From: Microcaldota archaeon
Lineage (GTDB): Archaea > Micrarchaeota > Micrarchaeia > Micrarchaeales > CABMGC01
DNA: 33,070 nucleotides
Direction of reading: 5' to 3'
NCBI GenBank assembly: GCA_021803425.1
Contig: JAJZLN010000008.1
Span: 1 to 33,070 of the forward strand
Shown: one piece after another, positions 8,708-16,822 of the stretch
Layout of the letters: each line of letters begins with the position of its first letter
How positions within the stretch are numbered: position 1 is the first letter of the stretch
The notes under the pieces: model-generated
Database searches by the model: none
What the model was told of the DNA's origin: nothing
Seen by the model: only the letters and a program-made list of their open reading frames with translations
Translations under genes and position numbers: made by a program

Positions 8708-9082
8708 ATGCCAAAGATCACATACGCACCGGCAGAGGAACTCATCGTTCACGACATAATAGAAGTAACCAAGGACGATCTGCTCAGGGAGAGGGTTACT
8801 CCGGCTGGTACCATACCTTTGATGTGGTGCAATGGCATATTATTCTCGTTTTCATCATTGCCTATGACCGACGATGTTACAAAGGATTATCTCAAAGGCA
8901 AGTTACACTGGCTCGAAGTCCATTTTGCAAGGATGGATAGGTATATCCCTGTACTTCCTCTCAGCGAGGAAGAATACAAGGCATCAATAAGCGTGAGGAT
9001 AATAGATACCTCAACGTCGGAATTGCACAGGGAATTCGTGAAATGGCTTAAGTCTAATGTAAACGCTAAAACAAAAACGTGA
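8708..9082 (+). CDS. uncharacterised 124-aa protein in exosome superoperon
   Basis: In-frame ATG at 8708 (MPKITYAPAEELIVHD...); the tracked start at 8579 would overlap eL43 out of frame. Confidence 0.75.
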   Translation: MPKITYAPAEELIVHDIIEVTKDDLLRERVTPAGTIPLMWCNGILFSFSSLPMTDDVTKDYLKGKLHWLEVHFARMDRYIPVLPLSEEEYKASISVRIIDTSTSELHREFVKWLKSNVNAKTKT

Positions 9083-9086
9083 TAAA

Positions 9087-9218
9087 ATGGTTTATGTATG
9101 CATACACTGCGGCAAGGAAACAAAGTCGCTGGAAAAATTCATCAGATGCCAATACTGCGGCTACAGGGTGCTTGCAAAGAAGAGGTCGTCTCTTGCAAAG
9201 GAAGTTTCAACAGACTAA
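9087..9218 (+). CDS. rpoP: DNA-directed RNA polymerase subunit P (RpoP/Rpb12-like), 43 aa
   Basis: Manual translation MVYVCIHCGKETKSLEKFIRCQYCGYRVLAKKRSSLAKEVSTD*: CxxC...CxxC ribbon; below the size of ORFs in the track; expected in this operon. Confidence 0.88.
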   Translation: MVYVCIHCGKETKSLEKFIRCQYCGYRVLAKKRSSLAKEVSTD

Positions 9219-9254
9219 GGCTTTAAAGCATGTTTTTACTCAAAACGCGATGTC

Positions 9255-11936
9255 ATGCGAAACTCGGTGTTTTCTGCTAAAATAATTATTTTCATATCCA
9301 TTATCTACTTTATTACGTCTGCTGCTGCGACATCGCCCTCCCTTTTCTCAGCAAACCAATTAACCATTACAAATACTGTAATAGATGTTGGTCAGATATC
9401 AGTTGCTAACATTGTGGTGAGCGGCGGATCCGGAGGCCCGTATTCGGGGCAGTGGAGCTGGATCAATTCCAACGAAACGACATTTCAATTGGTAAACACA
9501 ATAGCTGTGGGGTCTACTATAGACGCATTCGCAATAAATCCACAGGGCACCATTGCATATGCTGCCAATGGCACATATAGCGGCAGTCAGATGTATGGCA
9601 ATACAATATTTGTTATAGATCTTTCATCAAACACCGTAGTAAACACAATAAAAGTTGGTGCCACTCCTTTTCCAGTTTTCAGCCCATCAGGCTCAATTGC
9701 ATACATTTCAGTAGGCGCTTGCGACCACATAATCGGTCCTAATTGCCAAGGCAATACGATAAATGTGACTGATGTTGCAACAAATACGGTGATAAATTCC
9801 ATTGTTTCTGGCACCACGCCCACATTCTTATCCTTCAACCCTTCCGGCACCTTGGTGTATGTTCCGAATCTAAATTCAGGCACAGTAAACGTAATCGATG
9901 TCGCAACAAATGTTGTGGTAAATACCATAATTGTTGGTTCTTCTCCTTCTGCCGCTGTCTTCAACCCTTCCGGCACCCTTGCTTATGTCACAAATCTCGG
10001 AAGCAAAAGCATATCTGTAATTGATGTGAGTACCAATACTGTAGTCAACACCATTCCGGTTGGAAACGGCTTTTCTGGGCCGTGGCAAATTGCCTTCAAC
10101 CCTTCCGGCACCCTCGCGTACGTTGCTAACGGCAACTGTGTATTTGCCTGTGAGGGCAATACAATAAGCGTAATCAACGTGGCAACTAATACTGTAGTCA
10201 ATACCATATCAACCAGTCTGTCATCCGGCGCCGCGCCTTCATTTGTCCAATTCAATCCTTCCGGAACAATTGCCCTGGCAGCGAATCAGGGGGGCAACTT
10301 CATCTCTGTAATCGATGTAGCAACCAATACGGTAATAAAAAACATACCGCTGCTGACATCCACAACGAATTCCAATTTCAATCCTTTAGGAACCATGGTC
10401 TACGTTGTGAATTACGATCCGATTACAAACACCATAAGAGTATACGGCAGCCTTCCCGAAACATCGTTGCAGGAAATACCTTCTTCAGGAACGATGCAGC
10501 TGAAAATATCTCCAACCAACCAAAATACCATGACATTCACGTTCAACGGGGTTTCATATATTCAAAGCACAGATTCAAATACGGTATACGGCACATGGCC
10601 TCTCTACGGGTTTGCTCAGGACAATGGCACTAACATATACTATTACGGAAGCAATACTGTGCTTCTTTCAAATACGCTCACTATAGATCCTGCGCCATCC
10701 GTATCGCTTACGGTACAAACGGGATCTGGGATACCTACAAATGCCATAATGTATGGGAATTCGATAATCACAACTGCAGCAGTCACCGGAGGAACAGGCA
10801 ACTTCATATACGCATTCACGCTCGACAACGCAGAAGCTCAGAATACTGTCTCATCATCAACCCTCTCTTCCACCAACACTCTCGATGCATTAACAGTTCC
10901 CGGAAACTACGTATTCAATGTGATAGTCACTGACACCGGAACCACAACGCATTATTCAGTGCCTCAGGTGACAAACACCGTGGTAATAGAATCGAACGAC
11001 CTGCTGTCTGCAACTTCATCAGGAAACCCCGGCTTCGCGGGCTTCTATTCTGCAGTGAATATAACATTCACCGGAACTCCGACGATAGGCAACCAGAGCG
11101 CATGGTCGCTTTACGTCAACGGGGCGCTCTTCGGAAAGACCGATTCAGTGATGCACTGGACGGAGCAGGGCTCACCCGGCACATATTCATTCACATTCAC
11201 CAATCCCGGAAACTCTAACTACACTTCAGCATCGCTTGCGTCCACTCTGAAGGTCGGATCGCTCGGCACCGGCGGATCTGGAGTGTCATCTTCCTCACCT
11301 CCTCCTTCAACGACCACACCATCAACAGCAGTAACTACTGCGCCTCCATCAACTTCGCTCAACGATACAGTGAACTTAATGCACGGAGCATCGCAGCAGA
11401 TAAGCTTCAACAACACCAGAGTAACTATTCAGCTTGTATCAAACAGCTCCTCAAATTCAACTGTTAAACTGCTTGTCGTCAATGTAACTGCGCTCTCTCC
11501 TAATGCGCCCAGCGGCTTCATAAAGCTTTCAGCTACGAACATCACATCCAATACGACCAAAGCGAATCACATAAATGTAAAATACAGCTATCCATGCAGC
11601 ATCTTTGCAGCGTACATAAAGCCATTCATCCTTGAGAATGGTATGTGGGATGCAATATCTCCATTCACTGTAAACGCAACTTCATGCACCGTCTCATTCA
11701 GCATTCCTGCAGATCCCGTTGTTGCAATAATGGAGCAGAACCATACTGCGCCAAAAACGCCTTCAAATGCTTCAGCAGTGTCTACGTTGCTTCCTACAAC
11801 TGCAATTGCTGCTCCTCAGCAGGTTCCATCTTCAACTTCAGGCATGCTTATTATCGCAGTAATCATAATCGCCATAATAATCATTGCAGCTATTTTGTAC
11901 ATGCTTAAGAACAGGAGGCCGAGACTTGGATCATAA
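9255..11936 (+). CDS. large cell-surface protein with seven YVTN-type beta-propeller repeats, Ig-like regions, T/S/P linker and C-terminal TM anchor
   Basis: Repeated [F]NPSGTxxYVxN...NTIxVIDVATNTVVNTI; N-terminal hydrophobic signal; C-terminal GMLIIAVIIIAIIIIAAILYMLKNRR. Confidence 0.88.
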   Translation: MRNSVFSAKIIIFISIIYFITSAAATSPSLFSANQLTITNTVIDVGQISVANIVVSGGSGGPYSGQWSWINSNETTFQLVNTIAVGSTIDAFAINPQGTIAYAANGTYSGSQMYGNTIFVIDLSSNTVVNTIKVGATPFPVFSPSGSIAYISVGACDHIIGPNCQGNTINVTDVATNTVINSIVSGTTPTFLSFNPSGTLVYVPNLNSGTVNVIDVATNVVVNTIIVGSSPSAAVFNPSGTLAYVTNLGSKSISVIDVSTNTVVNTIPVGNGFSGPWQIAFNPSGTLAYVANGNCVFACEGNTISVINVATNTVVNTISTSLSSGAAPSFVQFNPSGTIALAANQGGNFISVIDVATNTVIKNIPLLTSTTNSNFNPLGTMVYVVNYDPITNTIRVYGSLPETSLQEIPSSGTMQLKISPTNQNTMTFTFNGVSYIQSTDSNTVYGTWPLYGFAQDNGTNIYYYGSNTVLLSNTLTIDPAPSVSLTVQTGSGIPTNAIMYGNSIITTAAVTGGTGNFIYAFTLDNAEAQNTVSSSTLSSTNTLDALTVPGNYVFNVIVTDTGTTTHYSVPQVTNTVVIESNDLLSATSSGNPGFAGFYSAVNITFTGTPTIGNQSAWSLYVNGALFGKTDSVMHWTEQGSPGTYSFTFTNPGNSNYTSASLASTLKVGSLGTGGSGVSSSSPPPSTTTPSTAVTTAPPSTSLNDTVNLMHGASQQISFNNTRVTIQLVSNSSSNSTVKLLVVNVTALSPNAPSGFIKLSATNITSNTTKANHINVKYSYPCSIFAAYIKPFILENGMWDAISPFTVNATSCTVSFSIPADPVVAIMEQNHTAPKTPSNASAVSTLLPTTAIAAPQQVPSSTSGMLIIAVIIIAIIIIAAILYMLKNRRPRLGS
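9830..10275 (+). repeat. repeated DNA segments encoding propeller blades
   Basis: TTCAACCCTTCCGGCACC occurs at about 9834, 9959 and 10098, with a variant at about 10251. Confidence 0.85.
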
Positions 11937-12084
11937 ATCGAAATAGCATTCATTTTATATCTAATTCCTGAAAATATCATTTTAAAAATAAGGGATAGCA
12001 TCTAACTTTTATATCTTTTCAACATTATAGGATTGTGATGATCTTACTGTCTGATTTGTGATGACGATCTTGAGTGCTGATTTT

Positions 12085-12297
12085 ATGGCTACCATATCAA
12101 GAGATGCGATAAAAAAACTTGTCAAGAAGCGTTTTGGTGCAGGCATTACCGAAAGCGGAGCTGAAGAGTTTGCCAAGATACTGGAGCATGAAGCTTCCGT
12201 GATATCTGCTTTTGCAGTTGAAAATTCAAAAAAGAACAAGCGCGATAAGGTTACGCGCAAAGATATCCGCGATTACGTGATAAAGGAGAAGATTTGA
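12085..12297 (+). CDS. archaeal histone-fold protein (tracked start 12058; ATG 12061 or 12085 more likely)
   Basis: ISRDAIKKLVKKRFGAGITESGAEEFAKILEHEASVISAFAVENSKKNKRDKVTRKDIRDYVI, about 70 aa, matches histone-fold helix layout. Confidence 0.82.
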   Translation: MATISRDAIKKLVKKRFGAGITESGAEEFAKILEHEASVISAFAVENSKKNKRDKVTRKDIRDYVIKEKI

Positions 12298-12848
12298 TGC
12301 TCGTCGAGTCATACAAGGACAGCGATGGCAGAATTAAGACAGAAACATATGTTAAAGACGGGACACAGTTCTTTTGCATTGCTGAGACAATAAAGGACGG
12401 TGTTCTCATAACAGAGTTCAACCAGCGCTGCGAAGTCACAGACCAAGTTCTTTCCCCGGACAGAATCGCTTTAGCCGCTCTTTCAGCATATTTGGGCATC
12501 AAAGAGTTGAAGGTAATCAACCGCGCCGAATACTCCGGAATAAATCCGAAGGCCGAATGCAGCAGCTGCAGCAGCATAGGCATGCACAGGAAGCTTGACA
12601 AGGTGCCTCCTTCAGAAATATCCGATGTTCCGGTGATTCCTATCTTCGTCTGCAATAACTGCCATAAAAATCACTATTCACTGACCGATGCCTATCTTTC
12701 GAATCTTGTAAAGCGAAATGCACACCTCTTTGATGAAACCGAGCGTTCCGAGATTGGCCAGGATACAGAAAAGTCGATAAAGACGATCAATGAGTATATA
12801 ATAAGAATATTTGCATCCAAGAAGATTAGCAGGATGCAAGTAAAGTGA
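12297..12848 (+). CDS. hypothetical protein with zinc-ribbon-like Cys pairs
   Basis: CSSCSSIGMH ... FVCNNCHKNHYSLTDAYLSNLV; start overlaps histone stop (TGATG). Confidence 0.7.
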   Translation: MLVESYKDSDGRIKTETYVKDGTQFFCIAETIKDGVLITEFNQRCEVTDQVLSPDRIALAALSAYLGIKELKVINRAEYSGINPKAECSSCSSIGMHRKLDKVPPSEISDVPVIPIFVCNNCHKNHYSLTDAYLSNLVKRNAHLFDETERSEIGQDTEKSIKTINEYIIRIFASKKISRMQVK

Positions 12849-12852
12849 TCAT

Positions 12853-13095
12853 ATGCCTATAAACGTATCTGAATTATACAACAAGAAAATACTGACATTG
12901 GGAGGCAAGATGCTTGGCGAAGTAAAAGGAGTGATGCTTAACCTTGAAAACGGCGAAGTATCCCACCTCCTTCTTAATGACGTCTCAAATCTCATAAGGA
13001 GCCCGGATTTAAGGAACGATTTCATAAAAAACAGCATATCCTTCAAGAGGGTCAGAAAGATAAGCGAGTCGATAGTGATAAGCGAAAAGGAGTAA
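12853..13095 (+). CDS. PRC-barrel domain protein
   Basis: GGKMLGEVKGVMLNLENGEVSHLLL small beta-barrel signature, 80 aa. Confidence 0.75.
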   Translation: MPINVSELYNKKILTLGGKMLGEVKGVMLNLENGEVSHLLLNDVSNLIRSPDLRNDFIKNSISFKRVRKISESIVISEKE

Positions 13096-13113
13096 TGGCG
13101 CATCAAAAAGAAG

Positions 13114-14628
13114 TCAGGCGTCATCGATTTTCTTGAATAGTATCTTCGGTTCTCCGATATTAAATTCCTTAATTATTTTTTCAGCGTTTTTGAAGGCCTG
13201 CGGCTTTTCATTTAAATACCCTAAAAGCTTTTCAGACGCTTCAGGCATGTGTGGATAAATCAATATTCCGAGCTCCCTTGATATATTTGCGCATACGAGC
13301 AACACCCCCTCTGCAGATTCTTCATCTTTCTTTATCAGATTCCACGGCTCTCTGGCCTGGAAGTATTGGTTCCCCAAGTTGGATATCTCCAGCACCCTCA
13401 GCAGCGCAAGATTCATCTGGCTCTGTTTCATGCATTCTTCCGACTCCGATGCAAGCATATGCACTTTATTCAGAATATCTTTTCCATCTTCCGATATTTC
13501 ATCCAGTTTTATGCTCCCCCCAAACTTGCTATATATGAATGAAAGAGTCCTGTTTACAAAATTGCCAATGTTTCCGACAAGCTCATTGTTTATGAGCTCT
13601 TTCATGATTTTTTCTGAAAAGTCGCCATCCTGGAATGTAGACACCTCCTTAAGCAGGTAATATCTTGTCGCATCCTCCCCGTACTTCCCGATGACCTCGA
13701 ATGGGTCTACGATGTTTCCAATTGATTTGCTCATCTTCTGCCCGTTGCTGGTTACGTATCCGTGCACCAGCAACGACTTTGGCAGCTCAAGACCCGCAGA
13801 CAGCAGCATTGCCAGCCAGTATACTGCATGGAAGCGTATCACCCCTTTTCCTATTACATGCATATCCGCCGGCCACAACTTTTCAAATTTCGCATTATCC
13901 GATTGAAATCCGGCTCCTGTAAGATACATGCCAAGCGCATCAAACCACACATATATTATCTGGGAGTCGTCTCCCGGGACCGGTATCCCCCATCCATGTG
14001 AACGTTTAATGGATCTTGAGATGCTGAAGTCTTCAAGTCCTGACCTCACAAAGCCCAGAACCTCGTGCTTTTTTGCATCCGGCATTATTTCTACTGCATT
14101 ACTTTCTACGAGCTTCTCTATCACATCCTGATATTTGGAGAGCCTGAAGAAATAATTCTCTTCATGCACAACTTCCGGTCTTGTCCTGTGCTCAGGACAC
14201 ATCCCTCCCTCAAGCTCCGTTTCAGTATAGAAAACTTCGCATCCCACGCAATAAAGGCCACTATACTCCTTTTTGTATATGTCTCCTTTCTTGTTGCACA
14301 TATCCCACAAGGCGTTTGTAGTTTTAAGATGCCCCGCATCTACAGACGATCTTACGAAAATATCATATGAAAGCCCTATCCTGTCATCAAGCTCCCTGAA
14401 CAATCCGGCATTTTTTTTGCACAGCTCTTCGGTGCTTATTCCAAGCTTCTCGGCTGCCTGCACGTTCTTCAGGCTGTTTTCATCCGCTCCGGTTGTGAGG
14501 TAAACGTCATCTCCGCTTATCTTCCTGAACCTGGCTATTGCATCCGTCTGCACACACTCGAGCGCATGCCCGATGTGCGGCTTCGCGTTTACGTATGGCA
14601 TTGCCGTAGTGATATAAAACTTCCCCAG
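13114..14628 (-). CDS. metG: methionyl-tRNA synthetase (ORF track start 14601; conserved N-terminus extends upstream, possible CTG start at 14628)
   Basis: GKFYITTAMPYVNAKPHIGHALE, Zn knuckle CVGC...CPEH, KMSKS motif GQKMSKSIGN. Confidence 0.92.
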   Translation of the reverse strand: MGKFYITTAMPYVNAKPHIGHALECVQTDAIARFRKISGDDVYLTTGADENSLKNVQAAEKLGISTEELCKKNAGLFRELDDRIGLSYDIFVRSSVDAGHLKTTNALWDMCNKKGDIYKKEYSGLYCVGCEVFYTETELEGGMCPEHRTRPEVVHEENYFFRLSKYQDVIEKLVESNAVEIMPDAKKHEVLGFVRSGLEDFSISRSIKRSHGWGIPVPGDDSQIIYVWFDALGMYLTGAGFQSDNAKFEKLWPADMHVIGKGVIRFHAVYWLAMLLSAGLELPKSLLVHGYVTSNGQKMSKSIGNIVDPFEVIGKYGEDATRYYLLKEVSTFQDGDFSEKIMKELINNELVGNIGNFVNRTLSFIYSKFGGSIKLDEISEDGKDILNKVHMLASESEECMKQSQMNLALLRVLEISNLGNQYFQAREPWNLIKKDEESAEGVLLVCANISRELGILIYPHMPEASEKLLGYLNEKPQAFKNAEKIIKEFNIGEPKILFKKIDDA

Positions 14629-14676
14629 ATCAATGCACCCTGAATTTTACTTCCACTATTCTATTATTCCGAGATG

Positions 14677-14687
14677 ATTTTTATATT
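14677..14687 (-). promoter_or_regulatory. TATA-box candidate for metG
   Basis: AATATAAAAAT on the minus strand. Confidence 0.45.
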
Positions 14688-14735
14688 GTTTGCATAAGTT
14701 ACTATATGTGGGGTTAAACTCGGATAGTGACATTC

Positions 14736-16811
14736 ATGGCTGAGCAATTTGACGCAGTGGCAGGGGAGGCGATAAGCGAAAAGCTCATGGAATTCTACAA
14801 CTCTTATTATGTGGACCAGATAAATGACATGTACATAAGCTATCCGAAAAAGAGGAGCTTGCTTATAGACATAAAGGACCTGGAAAGATACGACGTGGAT
14901 GTTGCAAACGAGCTGATTAACAACCCGGATGCCATACTCCAAATATCAAATTCAACGCTGTCAAAACTGAACCCCAAACCGGAATCCAAGGATCCTGTCT
15001 ATGCAAGGTTCTTCGGTTACGAAACTGGAATGCCCCTTATACAAGATGTGGGGTCCGAGCACATCGGCAAGCTGCTCACCCTGGACTCTCTTGTTGTGAA
15101 GAGGTCTGAGATAATACCAAAAGTCCACCTTGCAAAGTACAGGTGCACTTTCTGCGGAGCAACCACGGAGATGAAGGTCGATATAGATTCGGTTCCTGAA
15201 ATATGCATACAGTGCAAGAGGAGGTCGCTGAAGCAGATCAACAGCGAGTCGACATTCATAAACATACAAAAACTTGCCGTTCAGGATCCGCTTGAGAAGC
15301 TTAGGGGCAGCACGCCCACATGGCACCTCGAGGTGCTGCTGGACGACGACATAGTAAATACGATAATACCTGGCGACAGGGTGGACATTACCGGCATACT
15401 GCGAATAAGGCCGAGGAGGACCATGAAGGGAAAGGAGGACAAATCACTTTTCACGCCATATTTTGAAGCCATATCCCTGAAGCCAAAGCAGAAGGAATTT
15501 GCAGAATTGGAGATAAGTTCTGACGAGGAGCGCACAATAATTGAGATGTCACATGATCCGCAAATTTTCGAGAAGATATCTAAGTCCATAGCGCCTTCCA
15601 TATATGGTTATGAAGACATAAAGGATGCGCTTGCACTCCAGCTTTTCGGAGGCACTCCTGACAAGAAGCTTATAGACGGCGGAGCGATAAGGAGCGATAT
15701 TCACATTCTGCTGATAGGGGATCCTGGAAGCGCAAAGACAAGGCTGCTCCAGGCGGTGACTTCCATAGTGCCAAAGGGCATATATGTAAGCGGCAAATCC
15801 ACGACTTCCGCGGGGCTTACTGCGTCTGCAGAAAGGGATGAGTTTTCGGAAGGGGGATGGACGCTTAAGGCAGGGGCCCTTGTCCTCGGTTCCGGAGGGG
15901 AGGTATCAATAGACGAATTCGACAAAATAGGCGAAGACGACAAATCATCGCTGCTGGAAGCTCTGGAATCCCAGACAATAAGCGTGGCAAAGGCCGGGAT
16001 AGTGGCAAGATTCTCCGCAAAGACATCGGTGCTTGCGGCTGCCAACCCAAAATTCGGCAGGTTTGAAAAGAATGCATATCCCGCAGACCAATTCAACATT
16101 TCTCCGGCGCTGCTCACCAGGTTCGACCTAATCTTTCCAGTGCAGGATATCATGGATGAGGAGCATGATACTAAAATAGCAAGGCATATACTTGTGCAGC
16201 ATGAAGCTGCAGGCGCAAAGGCGGCAGGCAAGGAAAACTTCGAGCAGGTTCCTGCGCCTCCAATAGGATCTGATTTCCTGAGGAAATATGTCGCGTACGC
16301 CAAAAAAAACGTGAGGCCGAGGCTCTCCCAGGAAGCGAGCAAGAGGATTGAGGAATACTACATCAATCTGAGGAAGATGGGTATAAAGCAGGGATCCACG
16401 CCAATCACTCCAAGGCAGATAGAGGGACTTGTGAGGATGTCCGAAGCAAGCGCAAAGACAAGGCTTTCGGAAAAAATAGAGCTTAAGGATGCAGAGCTCG
16501 CGATAAATCTGTTCGAATACATGTTCAAGACGCTTGCAGTCGACAGCACCGGAAGGAGGGACATAGACATAATAAGCACCGGATTCCCGAAAGAGAAGGT
16601 AAGCAAGATGAATACGATACTTGGGCTTATAAAGAGCCTCGATGAAGGCGGCGCTGGCGTTCAAATAAAGCGTCTGATAGAGGAAGCGGCAAAGCAGGGC
16701 ATAGATGACAGCTCGACAAGCAAGTACATAAATGAGCTTGAGAGGAGCGGGGACATATACGCCCCGAAACCAGGCATACTTAAGATAGTGAGGCGCGAAA
16801 GCGAGGTTTAG
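14736..16811 (+). CDS. mcm: MCM replicative helicase (tracked GTG 14727; ATG 14736)
   Basis: Zn motif CTFC...CIQC, Walker A GDPGSAKT, SIDEFDKI, LLTRFDLIF arginine finger; no intein. Confidence 0.97.
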   Translation: MAEQFDAVAGEAISEKLMEFYNSYYVDQINDMYISYPKKRSLLIDIKDLERYDVDVANELINNPDAILQISNSTLSKLNPKPESKDPVYARFFGYETGMPLIQDVGSEHIGKLLTLDSLVVKRSEIIPKVHLAKYRCTFCGATTEMKVDIDSVPEICIQCKRRSLKQINSESTFINIQKLAVQDPLEKLRGSTPTWHLEVLLDDDIVNTIIPGDRVDITGILRIRPRRTMKGKEDKSLFTPYFEAISLKPKQKEFAELEISSDEERTIIEMSHDPQIFEKISKSIAPSIYGYEDIKDALALQLFGGTPDKKLIDGGAIRSDIHILLIGDPGSAKTRLLQAVTSIVPKGIYVSGKSTTSAGLTASAERDEFSEGGWTLKAGALVLGSGGEVSIDEFDKIGEDDKSSLLEALESQTISVAKAGIVARFSAKTSVLAAANPKFGRFEKNAYPADQFNISPALLTRFDLIFPVQDIMDEEHDTKIARHILVQHEAAGAKAAGKENFEQVPAPPIGSDFLRKYVAYAKKNVRPRLSQEASKRIEEYYINLRKMGIKQGSTPITPRQIEGLVRMSEASAKTRLSEKIELKDAELAINLFEYMFKTLAVDSTGRRDIDIISTGFPKEKVSKMNTILGLIKSLDEGGAGVQIKRLIEEAAKQGIDDSSTSKYINELERSGDIYAPKPGILKIVRRESEV

Positions 16812-16822
16812 AGGGTGTTTGG

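Noticed and set aside
15717-15740. Possible intein at MCM Walker A
   Set aside because: GDPGSAKTRLLQ is uninterrupted; no intein
15701-16342. 213-aa minus-strand ORF inside MCM
   Set aside because: Antisense artefact over conserved MCM AAA+ domain
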